Source: Lachnospiraceae bacterium
GTDB lineage: Bacteria; Bacillota; Clostridia; Lachnospirales; Lachnospiraceae
DNA: 22,254 nt
NCBI GenBank assembly: GCA_016282215.1
Contig: JAEEKC010000003.1
Span: 1 to 22,254, forward strand
Direction of reading: 5' to 3'
Part shown: piece by piece, positions 17,301 through 22,254 of the stretch
Layout: the number at the start of each line of letters is the position of its first letter
Position numbering within the stretch: the stretch's first letter is position 1
Program-made: the position numbers and the translations under genes
The notes under the pieces: model-generated
Told to the model about the DNA's origin: nothing
Database searches by the model: none
Seen by the model: only the letters and a program-made list of their open reading frames with translations

Positions 17301-17740
17301 ATCTGTCTGAAGAAGGCGTGAACAATCATCTGAAAAAAGTCGATCTGCTGCTTAAGGATGAGAGCTTTAATAAATATATCGAGAGTAAGATGAAACCGGG
17401 TAATGAGGGAGATAAGTACAGGAAAATGGCTGAAAGAATGGATTGGAATAAGCTGCCTGTCGGAGAAGCCGGTGAAAAGATCCTTGAACTCAGGGACATT
17501 TCCGAGATGCGTCATGAAATGAAAAAACAGGGCGTGGGCAGAAAAGAATATCTTGAAGCAGTTAAGACAGGGAATGCGAGCAAAGAAATTGAATTAAACA
17601 GGAAAAAAGATATGAAAGATCTTCGGGAAAAGAAAAAGGACGGAGAAGACTCGAAAGGAATTGCCAATGAACTGATTGAAAACAAGCCCGTTAAACCCGG
17701 TAAGAAAAATAAGCCTGCAAAGAAACCCCTTCAGTTATAA
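14345..17740 (+). CDS. Giant soluble coiled-coil protein of unknown function, 1131 residues, paralogue of the preceding one
   Basis: A second large helical protein with no recognised domain, signal or membrane segment. GGGAGG at about 14331-14336 supports ATG 14345. Coiled-coil stretches lie at about 225-300, 490-560 and 655-725. Residues 788-860 (NSTEFKRIRTALNAFG to RLDYADRISKFA) align with 753-827 of the preceding protein without large gaps; about 960-1030 (LDTLKQMKEG to YIESKMKPGNEGDKYRK) is the second shared block. The N-terminal halves are much less alike. The tail is Lys/Pro-rich (NKPVKPGKKNKPAKKP), as in its paralogue (NIIKPDKPIQ), and could be an interaction or docking tail; this is speculative. 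It has its own ECF-like promoter and leader element, and a strong terminator follows, closing a two-gene unit. Confidence 0.85.
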   Translation: MPRYYRNTQDLRDLKKIADTLKDIDVSGLNQVERYLTSYIRSNENSQDQEKQKKVNAAKILLPVLKHNGQLAFIKSTMEESAQAIQNEIESHNGQDIEYDEMDFQNLSIPMGFNKLHDIMIEGESVDPSQIEAALATFMEADNFAEYHSDSPLRKVNMQIKDLANAFHATREIEDCIQQQLYISEQKPGDTMKNVWKEHSEKLVEPLFAAYGDNLSLTQAEEEMRKLPQAAGLAQEIDQLRDEYVKALTAEEKAAAEMAQYDREIADAEKKYKEKVDNYTKSEEVKWSQKEKELYWKALAELHAAHKEIQEGLAKKPPVKVEPFAEAEADRLAYEAAQNKLADTKKEYDDKAFLNKLCANAGAEKEMLTQILGNFITESIKARENERKWQVIHMTYKHYQELFHDDPVIMNFLIGTEDKAMEGLRKLEKEYNVKDDPEKQNLYDLAISSRSTIMKLMDNKMEEIFNYDGGVDQKTYMAELEKKLSENDLNARRDFDKNNQIKRAYKGYQNTKQKLEELSKKANSVTDENEAEEIRKLIKKQMDLNADYREKLMVVGIKDPDMVKDAVEYADKKYYSSEIQIDDAEKIEDTARKKAIKSREKAKKLKDAIEVCKKSKFIMSYKDIETFINILESENPDYSKLPQDRQVFQNAYDQKKENIINERDRAKEEAQHKLSELQTKKQNAEKVLNEKKSEKILDKMTEKALQKQKLAEAYHKLDRQNTLMKGLIPKTKEFMRPHYTNFHEEYNKVPKDKTGEAYKRIYEEIEKYRRDFGKCMRDDYARNPEGKNSTEFKRIRTALNAFGQTREEFDKLSIAQIQGKLGELKDAADDYKRLKLQEKRLIWSHQRRFRLDYADRISKFADREKEWSLPILQRNDEKNVTKGINDTYKEYEKFNPEGMQSKIGGGEEPKEDKQVLRDIRRRQSAERIEKITNAINEKAEQIDHKMEQAVAEIGFSFERNDQKLAVGLCKLDTLKQMKEGLRNYTNLSEEGVNNHLKKVDLLLKDESFNKYIESKMKPGNEGDKYRKMAERMDWNKLPVGEAGEKILELRDISEMRHEMKKQGVGRKEYLEAVKTGNASKEIELNRKKDMKDLREKKKDGEDSKGIANELIENKPVKPGKKNKPAKKPLQL

Positions 17741-17781
17741 CGTGAAGCAGGCACAAAAAGACAGATTTATACGGTAAGATC

Positions 17782-17813
17782 AGATCCCCCGGATGCGTCC
17801 GGGGGATCTTTTT
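17782..17813 (+). terminator. Strong intrinsic terminator after the two large paralogues
   Basis: AGATCCCCCGGA (17782-17793) and TCCGGGGGATCT (17798-17809) pair perfectly over 12 positions around a TGCG loop and are followed by a run of T. It lies 41 bases after the stop codon. The 322-base gap 17741-18062 contains this terminator, promoter P3 and a leader element, and no gene. Confidence 0.93.
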
Positions 17814-17922
17814 GCCGGATGTTTACCTGATATTTATTACACAAAACAATGACATTGTCGGGAGTCTGGTGTAAAATGAAAGCTGATGGAAGGCCCAAAA
17901 TAATATTGCAGAACGTAAGGCT

Positions 17923-17953
17923 GCAACCATTTTTGAAAAAATACGGTATTATG
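17923..17953 (+). promoter_or_regulatory. ECF-like promoter P3 (TGCAACC, 17 bases, GTATTATG)
   Basis: GCAACC (17923-17928, preceded by T), 17 bases, GTATTATG (17946-17953), the third occurrence of this pair of boxes. Since a strong terminator lies upstream, this is the probable main promoter of the 953-residue gene, giving a leader of about 100 bases. Confidence 0.62.
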
Positions 17954-18000
17954 AATGAAAAGCGGATAGATAACCGCAATACAATGATAACAGATAAAGT

Positions 18001-18053
18001 AGTGTAAAGTCCGGTATGAAAATGCTGAGCCGATAACTACTGATCAATGGAGG
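18001..18053 (+). promoter_or_regulatory. Leader element copy before the 953-residue gene
   Basis: AGTGTAAAGTCCGG, TATGAAAATGCTGAGCCGAT, then AACTACTGATCAATGGAGG ending at the Shine-Dalgarno. It keeps the GAAA loop with a T-G wobble and has one mismatch in the lower stem. Confidence 0.62.
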
Positions 18054-18062
18054 ATAAGCGAT

Positions 18063-20924
18063 ATGCCACCTAAATTCTTAAGTTTTTTAAAAAGAGACGA
18101 TAACCGGAAAACAGATCCCCAGCCGGCGCCGAAGGTTGCGCCCCAGAAGGTTGTCATGCAGCCGAAAGTGCCAAAGACATTGGCTGACGCGGAATTTTTT
18201 ATTCCGGGCAAGTATGCTGCGGAAAACACCTACAATCAGCCCATGAAGGTGGGAGGCGCTTCAGAGGCTGTCCTGGGTCTGATCTCGCCTGCGCTTGGGA
18301 AAAAAGCCCATGATGTGTTTGATATCGCAACCGGCAATCCGACTATGCTTTACGAACAGAAAAGCAAGCCTGCCATGTCCGCAAAGGTACCCAATGTACC
18401 GTTCCTCCTGCAGGGAGAGCCCCTGAAACAGGCGCATGATCTCATGGATGAGATCGTAGATGAGATTGAAAACGCCAAGAACAATGTGACATTGGAGACG
18501 GCCCCCATGATGGGTTATATCACCTTCATGGGCAAGTTATTTGACCAGAAAAAGAATTTCACCGATGTGGCGTGGGATAGTCCTTTTATAGACAGTCTCA
18601 TCTCTGTTACAGCCGGCATGCCCAGGATCAATGATAAGAAAATGTCCCTTACCGAGATCTATAAAGGCCTCGGCGATAAGTTTGAAAACGGAAAAAGCGT
18701 GCCCGGTCCGCTGACGCAGCTGAACCGCTTTTTTGGCGGCGCAGCTGAGCTCTATGATTTAGAGCACGAAAAGATCCGTCTGAATCAGCTGCCTGAAAAA
18801 GACCTCATGGAGGAAACCCAGTACCTGGCCAAACTGAATCAGACCTATAAAAAGATCCTCGGAAGTTTTGACGCCATTGCCGACATGATCGATGAAGAGG
18901 GTAAGTCGCCTTATGATAAGTTCATGAACAATGATCTCGATCAGATCGTCGGAAAAAGCGTAAAGGAAGGGTCGACAAGCAACCGAAGCGTGCGCGAGCA
19001 GATTGCTTACATGCGCGGCTGCCAGAGAGCGATCGAAAATGGCTGGGGCATGAATGAACTTGGCGTGATCGGACACGTTTCCCTGATGGAAAAGCAGGTG
19101 GAACTGATCGAGAAACGAATGAAAGAGACAGAGAAAACCAATGGGGTCAAACCCACGGATGAGGAACTGTCTCAGTATAAAGAGTTTAAGAAGGACGTTG
19201 AGAACCTCAAGAAAAACGTCTGGAACGTCAGCGCGAAAACCCCGGCAAACAAAGCGGCTGTCTTAAGCGAGATCGACGCCTTCAATGCGAAGTATCATGA
19301 CTATAAACCGGCCATGAAGTCCCCCATGACCAAGACCAGCATGAATTATCTGGGCGTAGCAAAGCAGGAAATGAAAAGGGAAATGGTCACCGCCCAGTAT
19401 CCGGTCAATACCAAGGACTTTCAGGAGCCTGTATATGAGGAAAAAGATGCCAGATGGCTTTATGAGGCCAAGCAAAGAGGCTGGACAGATGAATATATGC
19501 CCGTGATGTATGCCTACGTGAAGTTAAAGCAGGAAGTGGAAAAGGCGAAAGCAGACGGGAAAACCACAGGTGATGAGAAATTCCAAAAGTGGGAGAAAGA
19601 ACAGTTTGAGCCCCTGAAAGACTATATGGAAAACAAGAAGGTCTCTGCACCTGCCGATATGCTGGTGGCCATCGATAAGCTGGACAGTTTCCGCAATGCC
19701 AACAACAAGAACATGGGTACAGCCGGCGGGAAGCTGGTTCAAAATACGTTAGAACCGGCAAAGACCAATTTGCAGATCCTCTGGAATAAGACTGTGGGTC
19801 TGCAGGTAAAAGAGACGAGAGTTCTTCCGCAGACTGAGAACAAAACCATCGACGACCTTGCGGCAGGCTACTATGCCAGGATTAAGGCAAGGGATAAAGC
19901 CGAACTTTCACAGGAACTGAAAGCGGCAGCCAGGAAGGAAAGCAATGCGAGGATCAATGAAATAAAGGCTGAGGCTGAGGCGGAAGCACAGCGCGCCAGA
20001 CAGATTCAGGATGAGAAGGCCGGAAACGAAACGATCCTGAAAGCACTGAAAGAAAAGAAGAAAAACTTTACAAAAGCAGAAACAGAAAAGATCTTTACCC
20101 AGTACATGAAAAACCTGGTCACTCAGAGCCTGGATAAATACAGTGATTTTGAACTCAGCGATCCGATGAATGCAGATCATAAAATCTTTGAAAAAGCACT
20201 GGATCAGGAGCTGAAGATCTATAGCAGACGCTGCATGAAGCCGTTGTATCTGGACGCAAAAACCGGACAGAAAGAGATCTCCTGCGGCGTCCTTGCAAAC
20301 GTGCTGGAAAACGGAGGCCATGAAGCTTTCGTGGAAAAGATCAAAGCAACTGCGACTGCCAAAGTGAAACTTGATCAGATCAAGTCTATAGAAAATTCCG
20401 AAGCCCTGAAAGATGATATGACGGCGATCAAACCTATGAAGACCTCCTCAAAGAAAGCTATCGGAGAGGCTTATGCGGCCCTTGAGGCAGCGGAAAAGTC
20501 CAGGAAGGAACTGGGCAAGGACATTCAGAAAAAATGGAAACAGGTCATGGAGGGAAAGGGCAAAAACCTGGACAGCCTCAGCATTCCCGATAAAAAGAAA
20601 CTGAGTGATTTCAAGATGAAATCCCATGCCGCCTATGAGAAACTTGACAGTATCTGCAGGTCCTATGAAGAAAAAAGGAAGAACGGCGGATTGGACGAAA
20701 AGGAACAGAAAGCTTTTGACACAATCTCCAAAGCAAGAGACAACGTGCTGGGTTTCTTTGACAAGTCAACCTCCCTTGAGTTCCGCAGTTTCCACATGTC
20801 CGATGTGAAAACCCTGAAGGATGTGGGCTATAAAGTGGACGACGCAAAACTGATCAAAGCCGCCGAGCCGGCCAGAAAAGCACAGGCACAGCAGAGAAAA
20901 GAATTCAAAGCGCGTACCGTATAA
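18063..20924 (+). CDS. Large helical protein of unknown function, 953 residues
   Basis: I do not recognise a family. The N-terminus (MPPKFLSFLKRDDNRK) is basic and could be amphipathic but is not a signal peptide; a Pro-rich linker follows (PQPAPKVAPQKVV, about 20-32). The middle is less repetitive than in the two preceding proteins and contains ordered-looking segments (GWGMNELGVIGHVSLMEKQ, about 328-346; YLYEAK/WTDEYMPVMYAYVKL-type around 465-490). An Ala/Glu-rich coiled coil lies at about 610-675. About 700-770 contains VLENGGHEAFVEKIKATA, whose F-x(3)-I pattern recalls the C-terminal motif of its neighbours; homology is uncertain. The GGAGG at about 18049-18053 supports the start, and all three large proteins begin Met-Pro. 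Promoter and leader are of the same type, so co-regulation with them is likely. Confidence 0.85.
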   Translation: MPPKFLSFLKRDDNRKTDPQPAPKVAPQKVVMQPKVPKTLADAEFFIPGKYAAENTYNQPMKVGGASEAVLGLISPALGKKAHDVFDIATGNPTMLYEQKSKPAMSAKVPNVPFLLQGEPLKQAHDLMDEIVDEIENAKNNVTLETAPMMGYITFMGKLFDQKKNFTDVAWDSPFIDSLISVTAGMPRINDKKMSLTEIYKGLGDKFENGKSVPGPLTQLNRFFGGAAELYDLEHEKIRLNQLPEKDLMEETQYLAKLNQTYKKILGSFDAIADMIDEEGKSPYDKFMNNDLDQIVGKSVKEGSTSNRSVREQIAYMRGCQRAIENGWGMNELGVIGHVSLMEKQVELIEKRMKETEKTNGVKPTDEELSQYKEFKKDVENLKKNVWNVSAKTPANKAAVLSEIDAFNAKYHDYKPAMKSPMTKTSMNYLGVAKQEMKREMVTAQYPVNTKDFQEPVYEEKDARWLYEAKQRGWTDEYMPVMYAYVKLKQEVEKAKADGKTTGDEKFQKWEKEQFEPLKDYMENKKVSAPADMLVAIDKLDSFRNANNKNMGTAGGKLVQNTLEPAKTNLQILWNKTVGLQVKETRVLPQTENKTIDDLAAGYYARIKARDKAELSQELKAAARKESNARINEIKAEAEAEAQRARQIQDEKAGNETILKALKEKKKNFTKAETEKIFTQYMKNLVTQSLDKYSDFELSDPMNADHKIFEKALDQELKIYSRRCMKPLYLDAKTGQKEISCGVLANVLENGGHEAFVEKIKATATAKVKLDQIKSIENSEALKDDMTAIKPMKTSSKKAIGEAYAALEAAEKSRKELGKDIQKKWKQVMEGKGKNLDSLSIPDKKKLSDFKMKSHAAYEKLDSICRSYEEKRKNGGLDEKEQKAFDTISKARDNVLGFFDKSTSLEFRSFHMSDVKTLKDVGYKVDDAKLIKAAEPARKAQAQQRKEFKARTV

Positions 20925-20935
20925 GAGTGATATTT

Positions 20936-20950
20936 GTCGGCGAAGCCGAC
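20936..20950 (+). promoter_or_regulatory. Short hairpin in the leader of hydE
   Basis: GTCGGC and GCCGAC pair perfectly around a GAA loop, four bases before GAGGGG, the hydE Shine-Dalgarno (20954-20959). No T run follows, so it is not a terminator. No clear promoter lies in the 45-base gap, so hydE may be read from the preceding gene. Confidence 0.45.
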
Positions 20951-20969
20951 TGATGAGGGGCCTTATTTG

Positions 20970-22028
20970 ATGAATATAAAGTTTACTCAGATCACAGAAG
21001 AAATAAAAGAAAACAGAACAATCACGAAACCGCAGTTTCACTATATCCTGGAGAGCACGGATCCCGAAGATGCAGAGTATCTTTTTCAGGCTGCAAGGGA
21101 TGTCTCTGACAGGGTATTCGGGAAGGATGTTTACCTTCGCGGTCTGGTGGAGTTTACCAACTATTGCAAAAACGACTGCTATTACTGCGGTATCCGCTGC
21201 AGCAACCAAAATGCGCAGCGGTACCGCCTTGGCGAAGAGCAGATCCTGTCCTGCTGTGATATGGGAGAAAAACTCGGCTTTCGGACCTTTGTGCTGCAGG
21301 GCGGGGAGGATCCGTATTTTACGGACGAGAGAATCTGCCGGATCGTAGAAAAGATCAAGGAATCTCACCCGGACTGTGCGGTTACGCTCTCAATTGGCGA
21401 AAAGTCTTATGAAAGCTATCAGGCTTTTTGGAAGGCGGGAGCAGACCGGTATCTGCTGCGCCATGAGACGGCAGATAATAAACATTATGGCATGCTGCAT
21501 CCGGCAGCACTGTCGGGCGAAAACAGAAAAAAATGTCTTTATCACCTCAAAGAGATCGGTTTTCAGGTGGGCTGCGGCATCATGGTGGGCTCGCCCTATC
21601 AGACCATCGATCATATCTATGAGGATTTTGTTTTTATGCAGGATCTGCAGCCGCATATGATCGGGATCGGGCCTTTTATCCCCCATCAGGATACGCCGTT
21701 TCGGGATCAGCCGCAAGGCAGCGTGAACCGTACCCTCAGGCTGCTGGCAATGCTGCGGCTGTTGTTTCCAAAGGTTTTGCTTCCTGCCACAACGGCGCTC
21801 GGTACGGCGGATCCGAAGGGCAGGGAGAAGGGAATCTTGGCAGGTGCCAATGTGCTGATGCCCAATCTTTCCCCGACGGATGTCAGGGAGAAGTATCTTT
21901 TGTATGACGGGAAGATCTGTACCGGGGAAGAAGCGGCGGAGTGCAATGCATGCCTGAAAAGAAGGATGGAAAGAATCGGCTATCATGTGTCGGATGGCAG
22001 AGGAGATCATCCCGATTTTGTGTCATAG
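20970..22028 (+). CDS. hydE: [FeFe]-hydrogenase H-cluster radical SAM maturase HydE
   Basis: The 352-residue protein is of the BioB/HydE radical SAM class. CKNDCYYC (Cys66, Cys70, Cys73) is the CX3CX2C motif for the [4Fe-4S] cluster that cleaves S-adenosylmethionine, and LQGGEDPYF is the SAM-binding GGE region. YYCGIRCSNQNAQRYRL is typical of HydE. An accessory-cluster motif CX7CX2C is present near the C-terminus (Cys317, Cys325, Cys328); it occurs in only part of the family. HydE works in the cytoplasm with HydF and HydG to build the di-iron site of [FeFe] hydrogenase; neither partner is in the window. ATG 20970 is chosen over an in-frame TTG at 20934 because GAGGGG lies ten bases before it and the extra N-terminal residues are unlike the family. 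Confidence 0.93.
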   Translation: MNIKFTQITEEIKENRTITKPQFHYILESTDPEDAEYLFQAARDVSDRVFGKDVYLRGLVEFTNYCKNDCYYCGIRCSNQNAQRYRLGEEQILSCCDMGEKLGFRTFVLQGGEDPYFTDERICRIVEKIKESHPDCAVTLSIGEKSYESYQAFWKAGADRYLLRHETADNKHYGMLHPAALSGENRKKCLYHLKEIGFQVGCGIMVGSPYQTIDHIYEDFVFMQDLQPHMIGIGPFIPHQDTPFRDQPQGSVNRTLRLLAMLRLLFPKVLLPATTALGTADPKGREKGILAGANVLMPNLSPTDVREKYLLYDGKICTGEEAAECNACLKRRMERIGYHVSDGRGDHPDFVS

Positions 22029-22035
22029 TTATATC

Positions 22036-22254
22036 ATGAATGAGCAGGCAAAACTGGTGGATTTTTCAAATCCTGATATCATGCAGGATAAGCACTTCAA
22101 TATGATGCTTCATATGACCAGCCACCAGCATGAAGCATGGCAGGAAATGAAGAAATGTAAGGAGGAGATTTTAGCCCTTGCCAAAAAGGATCATCCCGAA
22201 ATGAAAAAATGGGATCAACCTGCAGGTTTTGGCCTGCAGGTTTTTTATATGCAA
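22036..22254 (+). CDS. Small open frame of unknown function with no stop before a terminator (partial)
   Basis: From ATG 22036 a frame of 73 codons stays open to the window end. The product (MNEQAKLVDFSNPDIM, then HMTSHQHEAWQEMKKCKEEILALAKKDHPEMKKW) looks like a small soluble helical protein; I recognise no family. It begins seven bases after the hydE stop, without a clear RBS; an alternative in-frame ATG at 21994 would overlap hydE. The frame runs through a perfect intrinsic terminator (22217-22246) with no stop codon before it, so the terminated transcript would be nonstop. That pattern is known for ribosome-rescue factors ArfA and BrfA, but I see no sequence evidence that it is one. It could also be a longer gene or a decayed fragment. 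Confidence 0.45.
   Translation, partial: MNEQAKLVDFSNPDIMQDKHFNMMLHMTSHQHEAWQEMKKCKEEILALAKKDHPEMKKWDQPAGFGLQVFYMQ
22217..22246 (+). terminator. Intrinsic terminator downstream of hydE
   Basis: AACCTGCAGG (22217-22226) and CCTGCAGGTT (22233-22242) pair perfectly over ten positions around TTTTGG and are followed by a T run. It would end the hydE transcript, but it lies within the small open frame that follows hydE. Confidence 0.85.

Noticed and set aside
20934..20969. TTG start adding 12 residues to HydE
   Set aside because: The extra residues come from a hairpin leader, and ATG 20970 has a GAGGGG sequence at suitable distance.

Overview
The window looks like a chromosomal segment of an anaerobic Gram-positive Clostridia member, probably Lachnospiraceae. 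The evidence is an [FeFe]-hydrogenase maturase (HydE), lipoprotein signals instead of outer-membrane partners, strong GGAGG-type ribosome binding sites and several intrinsic terminators. No rRNA, tRNA, insertion sequence, phage gene or CRISPR array is visible. The assignment is an inference from gene content; no taxonomic marker is present.

Region 1 (1-6953, + strand) begins with the 3' end of a helical protein gene. An operon of three genes with ATGA overlaps follows: a lipoprotein membrane-fusion adaptor, an unusual 761-residue lipoprotein containing two adaptor modules in tandem, and a 976-residue two-module FtsX/MacB-type permease. No ATP-binding subunit is encoded in the window. A canonical intrinsic-terminator hairpin lies inside the signal-peptide codons of the first gene, which suggests attenuation.

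Region 2 (6990-9631, - strand) is a translationally coupled pair: a sugar-type periplasmic-binding lipoprotein followed by a membrane diguanylate cyclase with an extracytoplasmic sensor domain. No ABC permease accompanies the binding protein, so it may feed ligand information to the cyclase.

Region 3 (9871-20924, + strand) is the most unusual part. A 169-residue unknown protein is followed by three very large soluble helical/coiled-coil proteins (1143, 1131 and 953 residues) that I cannot assign to a known family. The first two share two clearly homologous blocks; the partial gene at the window start and the third protein may be distant relatives. Each of the three large genes is preceded by the same promoter-like arrangement, TGCAACC, 17 bases, GTATT[A/C]TG, resembling an extracytoplasmic-function (ECF) sigma promoter. 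A repeated leader element of about 50 nt, with a small bulged hairpin that often has a GNRA-type tetraloop, precedes all four genes, is tandemly multiplied before the first large one, and runs directly into the Shine-Dalgarno sequence before the large genes. Together these suggest a co-regulated, apparently undescribed system.

Region 4 (20970-22254, + strand) holds hydE with both Fe-S cysteine motifs. After it comes a small open frame that runs without a stop codon into a perfect intrinsic terminator. That architecture recalls tmRNA-controlled ribosome-rescue genes, but no homology is established.
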